Below are positions 43,360 through 54,627 of a DNA stretch of 64,000 nucleotides, one piece after another (the first letter of the stretch is position 1; each line of letters begins with the position of its first letter). The notes beneath the pieces are model-generated. The model saw nothing but the letters and a program-made list of their open reading frames with translations, did not search any database and was not told where the DNA came from. Made by a program: the position numbers and the translations under genes. Source of the DNA: Azolla caroliniana (lineage: Eukaryota; Polypodiophyta); NCBI GenBank assembly GCA_043228905.1, contig JBHGNT010000001.1, positions 20,894,001 through 20,958,000 on the forward strand, in the 5' to 3' direction.

Positions 43360-44129
43360 CCGACCGCCTCCATTGCGTGCCGACCCACCACGTCCACCAC
43401 ACCCACGGGGCCGATCCACCTCCGTGTACAACATCCGGTTGTCCGATTGAGTGGTTTTGGACCCACTCACGTGGTTTTCTTCGACCATCAGCATCGATTG
43501 CAAGTCGAAGAAGGACGGTCGTTTTTCCCGGGTGAGGATAGTTGTCCGGATAGGCCTGTACCTTTGAGCCAGACCATCGAGGCAGATTGGCACCATTTCT
43601 TCCTCGTCTACTGTGACGCAATAGACCCTAATGCGTCGCAAATCTCCTTTGTCTTCGCGGTGTAGTCTGTAACTAACATATCCCTTTGTCGGATATTGTT
43701 CAGTTCCTACTGACGCTGGAGCTTCCGAGCAGAGGTACTTGCTGCAAAAATCTTCTTTAGGTTCTCCCAGGCCTGTTTCGGCGTCTTAGCATCTTTGATG
43801 TAGCTGGTCATCGGGTCGTGCACACAAGATGCGAGACAGTACAACACTCGGCTCGCTCCTTGCTCCCATGCCGGGAAGTCTTTGTGTGCCGGCTCTGGTG
43901 CTACCTCGTTGGTTCCCTCCACATAGCTCTAATATCCATGCCCCAGTAGGTACTAGTGAATTTTATATGACCAGGATGCATAGTTGCTCCGGTTCAGCTT
44001 TTCTGTTGGGAGTGAACTCGCCATACCTCTGTCCATATCTTTCTCTGTTTGTCCTTACCAGGTATTATGGTTTGTCTTCGAAAGCGTATGTCGGTTGCAG
44101 AGGTTCTCAACCCTCGCCCTCTGATACCA
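43360..44129 (-). pseudogene. Copia K, piece 3: Gag body and leader
   Basis: 43922-43707 holds the Gag core (GASRVLYCLASCVHDPMTSY, AKTPKQAWENLKKIFAASTS). 43641-43360 continues (EEMVPICLDGLAQRYRPIRT, TREKRPSFFDLQSMLMVEEN, NRMLYTEVDRPRGCGGRGGS). The start codon region near 44030 matches MxxSLPTEKL of I with a change. Primer site GCTCTGATACCA-like (CCTCTGATACCA, 44118-44129) adjoins the LTR. Confidence 0.87.
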
Positions 44130-44582
44130 TGTTAAAGTAAACATGCGGAAGCGTTCGACAAACCGGCTCAGCCGGATAACAACAGAAGATGAGAAGAAAA
44201 CTTAACACACACAGAGAGTACACGTATGCAAGAGAGACTGAGAGAGAGAGAGACAGAACGTGAAGGTAGATTCAAAAAACAATAGTTCTCTGTGTACATA
44301 CAATGTGCTTACACAACACCATTTATACAAGTCCTTAGAAGGATAAACAGAAGTACAATGTACTTCAATGCTCCTACGAGCGACTGACACTAACTACGAG
44401 ACAACAACTAGTAGTCTAGGCTACTACTAGGCTTCCGGTTCGCACTTGAATCCGGCTCTCCAATCCGTCTCCCCAATCTGGCCGGTTGCTTTCGAATACC
44501 GATGCGGCTCTTGGCTCCGGATGCCGATCTGGCTGAGGCTTATTCAGCCAATCCGGATTTGGTTGAGCTTGCCCGCTCAACA
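44130..44582 (-). repeat. 5' LTR of copia K
   Basis: 453 bp, from TGTTAAAGTAAAC to TTGCCCGCTCAACA on the plus strand. Keeps several of the inverted repeats seen in the I and J LTRs (GAAGTACAATGTACTTC; GCTCCTACGAGC). Confidence 0.9.
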
Positions 44583-44591
44583 AAATTGAAG

Positions 44592-44975
44592 TGTTGTTGT
44601 TTGCTCTCTCTATCTCTCTCTCACTGTGTATCATTTCTCTATGTTTACCTAACTGTCGAGTTCCAAACAACCAATTGTGTACTCGGTGTCTATCGCACAC
44701 GAATACTTTTACACTCTGTACATACAAGTGTGCTCTATGAGCACTTTTATACAAGTCCTTAAAGGACTGACCAAAGTAATGACAAGTACTTCAATGCTCA
44801 TATTTGAACTCTGCCACTAACTCCTAAAAATATGCCTATCTAATAGGCTAGGGTCACAGACCTCTAACAGCCTACCGGTTACGCACAGATCCGGACACCG
44901 ATCCCGTTCTTGGATCCGATCCGGCTCTTAGCTTGTTCAACTGATCCGGCCCATGTTGAGCTTGTCTGCTCAACA
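44592..44975 (-). repeat. Solo or partial copia LTR Q
   Basis: Ends TTGAGCTTGTCTGCTCAACA at 44975 and shares the GAGCACTTTTATACAAG and AAGTACTTCAATGCTC blocks with LTRs I and J. The left edge is uncertain. No coding sequence or primer site is attached. Confidence 0.7.
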
Positions 44976-47330
44976 GATATACACAAGAACGAAGAGGAGC
45001 CTCTTCTCCCTTTCGGTGGGAATACACTCAACTTATAACGAGGCCCAAATGGATTGTTACACATGCACATAGCCCAAATGGGATATATACATTTTGCATA
45101 ACCGTTACTCATGACAGCCGCATGGGTGCCTCGCATGCCCCCCCACATGGGAGTGGCTAGGACCGAACCAACTCAAGACTAAACCAGGCTCAGTCGGCCC
45201 CACTCAACATCATATAACTTATTCAACATTATGCTAGGATAATAAGTGTAACATTTGTATATAACTATGGGCTTGGTTTCAATCTCATGATGCGGGAAAT
45301 GCATCAAAGGAAATAAGCTCAAGTAAGAATATCAAGAAGATTGAATGATAGGTCAATGGTGTAGTATGAAGGAAAAATAACGAGTCGCATTTAAAAATAA
45401 TAAAAAAGTGTTAGTTCAATTGTTAAGAGCTTGTCAAAGCTTTTTGCTAGCTTCAGGCACCCAAAAAGGGAAAGTAGTGCATATAAGTGAAAATTTTAAA
45501 AACGGGGATGTATGCTAAAATAAAAAAGCACTTGTTGAGGGGGGTTGGAGAAGTGAGAGACGTGGAATCACTACCGAATTCAAAAGCGAAAGAGCTAGGT
45601 TTGTGAATCACAAGGGTGTGCAAAACCAACATCAACAAGAGACGGTGTGGCCGTTGATTGTTGGGATGTTGCACTGAAACTCAAGGATATTCCCCTTAAA
45701 TTCTACACGTGAACTTACCTTCTCCATTTAATATTTTCTTCTTCTTCTCCTCAACGTACCTGAGATTTTCGGGTTTCATTTTTTTCTTCTTCATGAAATT
45801 TAGGGTTCTTAGTTCCTATTTTTTAATTCTGAAAACTATTACTGTTGTAATCATTTACTCCAAAATCTTGTAAACCCTATCTTATAAAGGAAATTTTTTC
45901 CTTAATCTAGCGTTTTCACCCTACAAAGTGGCCAATCTGGATTTAATATTGTAAAATCCATTGGTAATCTCACGTTTTTTGGGATAATCAAGTGTTTCAT
46001 TTTTAAACCCATGCGTTAATTGCTGTTCAAATTGTTGCCTTATCTTTGACTCTCCCTTATCTTCGATTCTGCCTTACCATTGACTCTACCTTACCTTCAA
46101 CTCTAACTTTGCCTTCTCTTCAACTCTGCCTTCCCTTCAACTCTAGAGAGCATTTGACTATGACCAGTTGTTGAGTCTGAACTTTGAAGGGCCTTTAACA
46201 CTGACGAGTTTTCGAGTCTAGAGACCTTTCGACGCCTAGGTGCTTTCGACTTTGACAAGCCTTCGATTCAACCATCCTCTCCGGTTCTCCCCAATGGCTC
46301 CTACTCAGATTTCACTCACACGTGCGTAACGTCGTGATATTGGCTCAAACGGAACCATGGTTTAACAGTTTATCTATTCCAATATAAATAAACGGTTTAG
46401 TTTGATTCAATTATTATTAAATGGTTTGGTTTTAGTTCGGTTTCATTCCAAAACTCGTGTTTATCGGTGTATAGGTTTAAGTGGTTCGGTTTAATGGTTT
46501 ATTAATTTTGGTTAACTTTTCTTATCTCTTTGATTGTTTATTAATTTAATGGTTTAGTTATGGTTTTTTATTGATTTAATTAATTAAACTTAAATGCTTA
46601 TTTAGTTTAGTAATTTTTAAGTTTAATATATTTTTATTTATTCAATTTAATGTATTTTTAGTTATTTAATTTTGTAAATGGTTAGGTTCAAATTTGTGAT
46701 TAATGGTTCGGTTTGGTCTCAACTTTTCCCTAAACTATTTGGTTTGAATGGTTTTTGGTTTACCTTCTCTTAATTGGTTTGGTTTAAGTGGCTTGGGAGT
46801 TCAGAAACACTTTTGTTTGGTTTTGTTTGGCTCGGTTTGGTTTAAGGACAAAGAAACCGAACCAAACCGGGCCCATAGCTACTTGTATAGCTGCTAGAGG
46901 AACACAACGCTAAGAAGTAGGCAAGGTTGAACATGAGAGAATTGAAACGCAAGTGAAAATGGGGGTACCTAACCCCATCTATATACTTTGATGCAATGAG
47001 GTTGCTCAACCTTACATCACATTGCCCATGAAGAAAATGTTGATGATTCACAAAGCCATGATGATTAACATTAGCTTCCCCTTCAACTCTCTCCCAATGA
47101 GGGTGATCCCTCATTTTCTTGTTTGTTGTCATTGCTGGCGAACACATAGTTATGTAACGAGAAACAAATTTTGAAAGATAGGATGATTTTGTGCAGCAGA
47201 TAGCACCGTCTACAAAACAATATTTGCCATTTTTTTTTGTCACATTGATAAAAGAGAAGCCTAACGGTATCCTCTATAGCTAAATTTCTAACCATGACAC
47301 ATATAACAACAATTTTTCACATTCATGTCA
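44976..47330. other. Non-coding region between LTR Q and the PPR gene
   Basis: No convincing gene. The first 200 bases look like further degraded repeat. 45975-46300 contains a CT-rich, imperfect tandem stretch (variants of CTTCAACTCTGCCTT). 46370-46860 is dense in GGTTT and TTTGG words with no clear period. 46860-47330 is the 3' flank of the PPR gene; open frames here (for example 46842-47243 minus) show no family motif. Confidence 0.5.
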
Positions 47331-50300
47331 TTACATTGCAAAGCTCAAATCTCCAACATGTTGAATGTAATTATTATGAAATAGCAACTCTTCCCCATGT
47401 TCACATAAGACATTGTTATATTTATCATCCAAGACTTCTTGGTACACATTTAGGGATGTCATAATAAATCTTTTCGTATCCTCTTCCATGTTAGCACATG
47501 CAAAGATGTTAGCCATGAGCACATATGATGTTGCGCACCATGTATCTAGTTGTGATGCATGATGAAAAGCCAATCTCCCAATCTCAACATTTCCCCACCT
47601 CTTACAAGCACCCAGCACTGAACGCCAGATGGCAGGATAATTTGAGGACGGCATCACTTTAATCACTGACATTGCTTTCTCAAAGTGCCCACCACATCCA
47701 AAAATATCCACAAGGCAAGTTTGATGCTCTAAGGATGGAGTGATGCCATACTCATTGCTCATATTTTGAAATACTATTTGAGCCTCACTCAATAGCCCTG
47801 AACGACTACATGCAGTGAGCAGAGAGAGAAATGATACATTGTCTGGAGAAAGGCCTTCACTTTGCATTTGCTGAAAACAATTCAGAGCTTTATAGCCTTG
47901 TCCTTGTCGGGCATACCCTGCTATCATCACATTCCATGAGACTGTGTTTCTTGTGGGCAGCTCTTCGAGCACTTGTTGTGCTTTTGTGAGCATACCACAT
48001 TTGGCATACATATCCACCAGTGTAGTGCCAAGCACAATATGTCCTCTATCAGCCAGGGTCCTACTCACAATCTTGCTATGTATCTGTATGCCCTTGTCAA
48101 TCGATGATGTATTACCACATGCCTTCAAGACACAAATGGACGTGACCTCATCGGGAGAGAGGCCCTCACATTGCATCCGGTTATAACATTTTAATATTTC
48201 ATGTCCTTGCCCTTGTTGGGAATACCCAGTAATTAGTGCATTCCATGAGACTATATCTCGAATAGGAAGCTCTTCGAGCACATTGTGTGCTTTTACAAGA
48301 ACAGCACATTTGGCATACATATCCACCAAGGCAGTGCCAAGCATGGTATCCTTTTCTATCAAGCCCTTTCTGACAAGCTTTTCGTGGATTTGCTTTCCCT
48401 TGTCCACAGCTCCTATACTACCGCAAGCCTTCAAAACACTAATAAATGTGACCACATTGGGAGAGAAGCCTTCATATTCCATCTGTTCAAAACAGTTCAA
48501 TGCTTCAATGCATAACCCATATTGGGTGTAACCTGAAATCAGCGTGGACCAAGAGATTGCATCTCGAACAGGAAGTCCTTCAAGCAACCTTTGTGCTTCT
48601 GAAAGCAAACCACATCCCACATACATATAAACCAGCGTATTACCAAGCACAACATTTTTCTCCAGCAACCCCTTCTTCACAATCTCTTCATGGATTTTTT
48701 GTCCCTTGTAAACCATTCCAGTTTTGCCACATGCCTTCAATGCAATAATGAAAGTTACAACATTTGGAAAAAGGCCCTCACTTTGCATTTGTTCGAAACA
48801 ATTCAAGGTTTCATAGAATTGGCCTTGTTGGGCATATTGTGCAATTAATGCATTCCAAGAAACTACATTCTGAGCCAGACATTGATCATGCAATTGTATT
48901 CCTTTTGCAAGCAATCTGCAGTCAATGTGCATATTTATATAGGGGACCTTTTCTAGTAATCCTCCCCCCATAATGTCATCCTGTAGTACAGTGACCTTAT
49001 GGGGCTTCATCAATTTCTCACAATTCTTGTTGTGGACATGTTTTCTTTTGAAACAATTGAATAGTTCATGAACTCTGATTAACAAAAACCAAGAGGCCAT
49101 GATTTGCACAGGAGATTCTTTAGACACAAGCAAACTATATTTAGCATACATACCTATCAAAGGAACTCCAAACACAACAAAGTTCTCCAATAAACATCTA
49201 CTCATAATATTACTATGTGTTTGTTGACCTTCGTACATTGCTCTTGCACAGGAACATGCCTTCAGAATTGATATGAATGTGACCACATCCGGGGAAATGT
49301 TCTCAGTTTGCATCACTTCAAAACATTTCAATGCTTGATGGCCATGGCCTTGTTGGGCATATTCTGCAATCAGTGCAGACCAAGTGGCTGTATTTCGAGC
49401 ACAAAGCTCTTCTTTGAACACTTGGTATGCTTTTGCAGGCATTCCACATTTCATATACATATCTAACAAAGTGGTTCCTAGAACGATATCCTTCTCAAGC
49501 CATCTCATACCAGCAATATCTGCATGTATTTGTTTACCATTTTCTAATGCTCCTACATTACCACATGCCTTCAAGACACAAATGAAGGTGACTCCATCTG
49601 GGCACAATCCCTCACTTTGCATTTGTTGTAAACTCTTTAATGCTTCATGTTCATGGCCATACTGTACATATCCTGAAATCAACGCATTCCAAGAAACTAC
49701 ATCTTGAATAGGAAGCTCTTCAAGCACTTCTTGTGCTCTTACAAGCCAACCACATTTTGCATACATATGGACCAATGAATTTCCAAGAAGATTATCTTGT
49801 CCAAGCAAGCCCCTGCTTACAATCTCATCATGAATCTTTATACCTACTTCTAACTCATTTCCTATTGCACAAGCCTTGAGAATGCCAATCAATGAAATAG
49901 AATCCGGAGAGAATCCATCATTTTGCATTTGCTCAAAACACTGGAAAGCTTTATGGCATTGCTCTTCCTCTTGGGCAAACCCTGCAATTAGTGCATTCCA
50001 AGACACTATGTTCCGATGTGGAAGCTTTTCAAGCACTTCTTTTGCCTTTGACAAAATACCACATTTAACATACATATCAATCAAGGCATTGCCAAGCGCA
50101 ACATCCTTTGACAATAAACCTATACTATCAACCTTTACATGGATTTCTTTGCCTTTGTCAATGGCTCTTACGATGCCACAAGCTTTCAGGATGAAAATGA
50201 AGGTGACTATGTTGGGAGAGAAGCCCTCGCATTTCATATGCTCAAATGAGGTTAGCGCTTCACGGCCTTGTCCATGATGAATATGCCCTCCGATTAGTGC

Positions 50301-51167
50301 ATTCCAAGCAACTATGTCTCGAATAGGAAGCTCTTCGAGCAACTCTTGTGCTTTTGCAATCATACCACATTTAGCATACATATCCACAACAGCAGTGCCG
50401 AGGACAATATTGTCTTTTTCTAACAACCCTATTGTACAAATGCCACGGTGAATTTGTTCACCAATATCAATAGAACCCAAGTTACTACAACATTTCAAGA
50501 TGCAAATGAACGTGATCGAATCCGGAAAGAGGCCCTCGGTTTGCATAAGTTGAAAACAAGTCAATGCTTCATGAAAATTCTCATGTTGTACATATCCAGA
50601 AATCATCACATTCCAAGAGACCACATCCCTTACGGGGATCTCTTCAAGAGCTTGTTGTGCCTTTTCAAGTATACCACATTTGGCATACATATCTACTAAA
50701 GCATTTTCGAGTGTCACATTCTTCTCAAGTTCTAGCAAACTCCTCCTTCTCACAACCTCAATATGAATTCCTTTGCCTTTTTCTATCGCTTTCACTTGTC
50801 CGCACACTTTCAAGACACATAGAAAAGTGATCATGTTCGGCAGAATGCACTGATTTCTCATCCGACCAAAACAACACAATGCTTCATATCCATAGTTTTG
50901 TTGTTGATATCCTGAAATCAATGCATTCCAAGACACTGTATCTTGTACTGAAAGATCGTCAAACGCTTTCTGCGCTTTTCCAACATCCCCACATTTCATA
51001 TACATAGCGATTAAAGCGCTGGAGACATAAGAACTATTTTCAGTTAAACCCCTTTCCAGAACCTCCTCATGTAGCTTAATACCGTTGCAAAGATCCTTCT
51101 TCTTTGCACAATCCTTCAATAATGCAACAAATCGGAAACATTCATTTATTGATCTCATGCTTTTCAT
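47331..51167 (-). CDS. Large PLS-type pentatricopeptide-repeat protein, 1278 aa, no DYW domain
   Basis: PPR proteins bind single-stranded RNA in mitochondria or plastids and act in editing, splicing or stability. This uninterrupted, intronless frame has eleven triplet units of about 101 residues, each with a (V/I)(V/A)SWNALI-(S/A)GY block, a GLSPD-VTFI-LKACG block and an IHxxI block followed by LVDMYAKCG. Unit 7 (about residues 650-770) is degenerate (ASWFLLIRVHELFNCFKRKH). The end has an E1-like motif (AIWRSVLGACKRWGNVEIGR, SYVLMANIFACANMEED), then about 45 unrelated residues; E2 and the DYW deaminase are missing. The start is fixed by an in-frame TGA directly upstream (51168-51170). No organelle presequence is obvious at this start. 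It is the only intact gene in the window. Expression is not shown. Confidence 0.9.
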   Translation of the reverse strand: MKSMRSINECFRFVALLKDCAKKKDLCNGIKLHEEVLERGLTENSSYVSSALIAMYMKCGDVGKAQKAFDDLSVQDTVSWNALISGYQQQNYGYEALCCFGRMRNQCILPNMITFLCVLKVCGQVKAIEKGKGIHIEVVRRRSLLELEKNVTLENALVDMYAKCGILEKAQQALEEIPVRDVVSWNVMISGYVQHENFHEALTCFQLMQTEGLFPDSITFICILKCCSNLGSIDIGEQIHRGICTIGLLEKDNIVLGTAVVDMYAKCGMIAKAQELLEELPIRDIVAWNALIGGHIHHGQGREALTSFEHMKCEGFSPNIVTFIFILKACGIVRAIDKGKEIHVKVDSIGLLSKDVALGNALIDMYVKCGILSKAKEVLEKLPHRNIVSWNALIAGFAQEEEQCHKAFQCFEQMQNDGFSPDSISLIGILKACAIGNELEVGIKIHDEIVSRGLLGQDNLLGNSLVHMYAKCGWLVRAQEVLEELPIQDVVSWNALISGYVQYGHEHEALKSLQQMQSEGLCPDGVTFICVLKACGNVGALENGKQIHADIAGMRWLEKDIVLGTTLLDMYMKCGMPAKAYQVFKEELCARNTATWSALIAEYAQQGHGHQALKCFEVMQTENISPDVVTFISILKACSCARAMYEGQQTHSNIMSRCLLENFVVFGVPLIGMYAKYSLLVSKESPVQIMASWFLLIRVHELFNCFKRKHVHNKNCEKLMKPHKVTVLQDDIMGGGLLEKVPYINMHIDCRLLAKGIQLHDQCLAQNVVSWNALIAQYAQQGQFYETLNCFEQMQSEGLFPNVVTFIIALKACGKTGMVYKGQKIHEEIVKKGLLEKNVVLGNTLVYMYVGCGLLSEAQRLLEGLPVRDAISWSTLISGYTQYGLCIEALNCFEQMEYEGFSPNVVTFISVLKACGSIGAVDKGKQIHEKLVRKGLIEKDTMLGTALVDMYAKCAVLVKAHNVLEELPIRDIVSWNALITGYSQQGQGHEILKCYNRMQCEGLSPDEVTSICVLKACGNTSSIDKGIQIHSKIVSRTLADRGHIVLGTTLVDMYAKCGMLTKAQQVLEELPTRNTVSWNVMIAGYARQGQGYKALNCFQQMQSEGLSPDNVSFLSLLTACSRSGLLSEAQIVFQNMSNEYGITPSLEHQTCLVDIFGCGGHFEKAMSVIKVMPSSNYPAIWRSVLGACKRWGNVEIGRLAFHHASQLDTWCATSYVLMANIFACANMEEDTKRFIMTSLNVYQEVLDDKYNNVLCEHGEELLFHNNYIQHVGDLSFAM

Positions 51168-51171
51168 TCAT
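51142..51171 (-). promoter_or_regulatory. Nine-codon upstream frame overlapping the PPR start
   Basis: An ATG at 51171, four bases before the PPR ATG (ATGAATGA overlap), starts a frame MNEKHEINK that stops at 51142, inside the PPR gene. If the transcript starts further up, ribosomes would meet this ATG first. Confidence 0.5.
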
Positions 51172-52578
51172 TTCTACATGTGTATCATCAGTAGGCCAAA
51201 CATATTTCTTCTTCTTCTTGTGGGTTTCATGCATCGTTGAAGAGAAACGGATTATTCCACAAAGACTGATGTCACATCTTTATGTAAAAAACTAAACAGT
51301 ATAACAAAAGTAATGGTATCGTAGTAAGTGTCTATCTCTTGGGGCAGTGCTTACGCTGGCACCATGAATGTGTTTGTCCTTTGTCATCTCTTGAAAGACA
51401 AAAAATCAAAAGTATTTGTACTTACCAATAGACTCTAGAAATGTGAAACGTAGTATCAAGAAACGGTTTGGGTGTATTATGGCAATTGTACACAATTTGA
51501 CTATTGGATCTCCTCATGAATGGCAAACAAGTGCTCTCCATTGGGAGCAATCGACATGGAAGAATATGGTGTCTGTAGTAATATGAAGAAACTTTTCTTC
51601 TGTAATGCAACTTAGTTCCGTGTTGACAATAGGTGGACGTCGTTTTGGAAAAGGTTGTCAGAATGGTGATGGTGCTCAATGGAGCCAACACATGTAGCAA
51701 AGTTGGAGTACAACTCCCAAGGGGTTTACCAATGATTTTTTGCACAATGTAGAAACCTAGAAAGGAGAAAGGCAAGAAATCACACTTTGGTCAAATGAGA
51801 GAATTAGAGGGATAGTGATAAGTTCTTTGTATCTTCTTTTTCACGGTTAACTATGATTAAGGAGAAAGTTGTGAGACGGAGTCGCAAAGTTTCGTGTGTG
51901 TGTGTTACTCGGGTGGCACCATGAGGGTCTCGGACTAGGGAGTAAGAAGGGGTGGAGAAGACTCGAGGTTTGCTTGTCGACGAAGACTACTTGCGGGGCA
52001 AGGGCTAGTTGCCCCTTTTTGGAGCTAATGGCTTTCATTGACCACAACTCGCCAAGCGTTGTAGCTCGTCGAGCATTGGCTCTCGTTGAGTTTTCGGCTC
52101 ACCGCACGTGTGAACGAACGGGTACACAAGGAAAGATAAGCACCCAAGTCGAACACACAAGGAACAGAAGAACACACATTCATGAATGCCCAGACACCTT
52201 TATGAGGAGGAGAGGTGCATGGGCACGCCCGGAAACACTCCCTTGTCACAAGATGACTGAACGAACAAGGAAGGGACGAGAACACACACACGAAAGTCTG
52301 AATGCCTTTATGGGAGGAGATGTGCATGGGCACGCCCGAAACACTCCCTTGTCATAAGACGACCGAATGAACAAGGAAGGGAACAAGAACACAAACACGA
52401 AAGTCTGAACGCCTTTATGAGGAGGAGAGGTGCTTCAGCACGTGCAAAGTGCTCCCTCATCACATGATGAACAAACACACAAATCTTCGGATATAGGAAA
52501 GCAACACTCAATTTTATTAGAAGGCTTAAGAGCCACACCAAGAGATTACAATGGTAGATGATTTGAGCAAAACACAAG
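51172..52578. other. 5' flank of PPR gene and repeat DNA before copia O
   Basis: 51172-51850 is probably the PPR 5' flank; no motif stands out and open frames (for example 51422-51775) show no known family. 51850-52578 may be LTR-like, since a GCAACACTCAATTTTATT stretch resembles LTR transcripts, and it includes a tandem repeat at 52169-52490. It abuts the truncated RT of copia O. Confidence 0.45.
52169..52490. repeat. Tandem repeat of about 110 bp, three units
   Basis: Units begin at about 52169, 52279 and 52387 (GAACACA-ACAC start) and share TTTATG-GAGGAGA, GTGCATGGGCACGCCCG and ACTCCCTTGTCA blocks. The third unit is shorter and more diverged. Confidence 0.85.
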
Positions 52579-53672
52579 CTCTTCTTGAGTCGGCAGACTA
52601 GATGTTCCTGGCCGGATGCCAGAAAGCCTTTCGGCTGCTCCATATAGGTTTCCTCCTGTAGGTCACCATGGAGGAATGCCGTTTTTACATCTAACTGAAT
52701 CAGCTCCAAGCTGTCGGCGGCCACGACGCCGAGCATGAAACGAAGGGTTGTCATTTTCACCACTGGTGAAAAGTTTTCATCGAAGTCGACGCCATATTCT
52801 TGTCGAAATCCCTTTGCAACTAATCTGGCCTTGTACTTTGGGTTGGTCGAGTCAGACGTCTCTTTTAGTTGATAGACCCACTTACATGGAAGAGCACGTC
52901 GATTCTTCAGTAATTCGACCAAGTCCCAAGTCTTGTTTGCCCGAATGGAGTGCATTTCCGACTCCATCGCCAGATGCCATGTGGCTGAATCGGCAAATGC
53001 CGATGCTTCTTCATAAGACATCGGTTCGCAAGCGTCGGTAAAGAAAATTCTGGAAGAGTACCTCTCCGGAGGTTGCGACAGTCTCTTGAATCTGCGATGT
53101 ATGACTAGACTAGTCACACCGGGTGTCGATGTCGGATGGTCAGGAGCCGAGCCATTCGGCTGCGCCGAATTGGTGGATTCAGTGCGAGAGTTGTCGGTTA
53201 CCCATGCAACCGGTCTCGTGTTGTGGGCTAGGCCGTCATGAAAGGTTGGCACTTCGGAAAATATTACTCTTTGGACTTCAATAGGCCTTTCGGCCGTTTT
53301 ATGCATAGCCGACTCATTGAACACGACGTCCGAACTTCGGACGATTTGTCTGTGCTCGGGGTCCCAGAGTCGGTATCCGATCTCGCCGTCAGGTCCATAC
53401 CCAAGGAAAACGCATTTCCTTGATCTTGGTTCGAGTTTCTGGCGATCGTCTTTCGATATGAGGGCGTATGCCTCGCAACTGAAGATCCTCAGCTTGTCAT
53501 CATTTGGCTTATTGCCGGTCCATATTTCCTGAGGTATTTGAAGTCCTAGAGGTCTACTTGGTGACATATTTATTATGTGTACTGCCGTAAGTAGAGCCTC
53601 CGCCCAAAAGCCAATCGACAGTCCGGAGTGTTGGAGCATGGATACTACGCGTTCTTGAATCGTCTGATTCAT
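52579..53672 (-). pseudogene. Integrase end, linker and RT N-terminus of copia O
   Basis: The frame 52308-53672 is open for 454 codons, but only to about 52579 is it copia. It starts at the end of the integrase core (VVSMLQHSGLSIGFWAEALL, AVHIINMSPSRPLG), passes the SRKCVFLGYGPDGEIGYRLW block and the linker, and enters RT (HSIRANKTWDLVELLKNRRA, CKWVYQLKETSDSTNPKYKA, AKGFRQEYGVDFDENFSPVV, QLDVKTAFLHGDLQEETYME). It is cut after CRLKKSL, before the YVDD site; the last 90 codons come from the flanking sequence. Confidence 0.87.
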
Positions 53673-53690
53673 GCTTTCAGCAATTTTGTT

Positions 53691-54600
53691 CTACTCCGGA
53701 CTATAGGGTGCCGTATATTCACGTCGAATGCCACGTTCCCAGCAAAATTTGACGAATTCTTCAGACTTGAATTCCCCTCCGTTGTCGGTTCGGAGACATT
53801 TCAGTTTCCGACCGGTCTGATTTTCGACCATTGGAAGCCATTCGGAGAAGATCGAGAACACCCGATCTTTGGTTCTGATGGGGTAAGCCCACACCTTCCG
53901 AGTCGAGTCGTCAATAAACTAACATAGTACGAAGCACCGTTGAGGGACTGATGTGGCATCGGGCCACAGACGTCCGAGTGGACCAAATCGAGGGGACTCG
54001 ATTCTCTTGGTGCTGATGTCGGGTGTGATGTGGCTACCTGTTTGCCGTACTGGCAATGCCCGCAGATTTGGTGATCCGAGAAGGAGACCTTGGGGATGTA
54101 ACCGGCTCTGGATAGGTGCGTTATGCTGACCTTGTTGAGGTGTCCAAGTCGTCCATGCCATAACGATGACACGGGAATATCAACCAAAAACAAGTCACCC
54201 TCTTTGAGCGTGACATATAAAGGGTACAAGGAATGTACCTTTGGTCCTCAAGCAAGCAGGAGGTTCCCTTTGTGGAGTGTCCACCCTCCTCATGAGAACC
54301 CGACATGGATGCTGACTTCGTCCAGTTGTCCGACTGAGATCAAGGGTCTTGAAAGCTCAGGAAAGTGTCAGACGTTGTGTAGTACGAGTGTAGAACCACC
54401 CGGAAGGTTGAGCTCTACAGTGCCGATTTCGATTATAGCACAGTGCTACGAGTTTCCAACTCGAACTGAGTCGGAGTGCCAGTCCGAGTATTGCCGAAAC
54501 TGAGATCGGTGAGGTGTCACATGATACGATGCGCCCGAGTCCAGAAGCCATGTGCTCGATTCCTCAGTCGTAAGCAGAACTTCTTATTCGACTGGGTTCT
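53691..54600 (-). pseudogene. Protease and integrase core of copia O
   Basis: A WLLDSGASYHVT-type active site is readable at about 54530-54560. 53801-54229 contains the pre-integrase region (SLWHGRLGHLNKVSITHLSR, CGHCQYGKQVATSHP) and the core start (PLDLVHSDVCGPMPHQSLNG). 53691-53894 continues with WLPMVENQTGRKLKCLRTDN, GGEFKSEEFVKFCWERGIRR and EYTAPYSPE, giving a DNGGEF site. Several frame breaks. Confidence 0.83.
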
Positions 54601-54627
54601 CTATGGACAGTATGTTCAGGTCCGTCG

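Noticed and set aside
46842-47243. 133-codon minus-strand frame downstream of the PPR gene
   Set aside because: It has no recognisable domain, lies in the PPR 3' flank and reaches into the GGTTT-dense repeat; composition is that of random translation.
47331-47600. A DYW deaminase domain at the end of the PPR protein
   Set aside because: No HxE, no CxxC and no terminal DYW; the frame ends with an unrelated tail.
51422-51775. 117-codon minus-strand frame upstream of the PPR gene
   Set aside because: No family motif and no conserved pattern; most likely chance.
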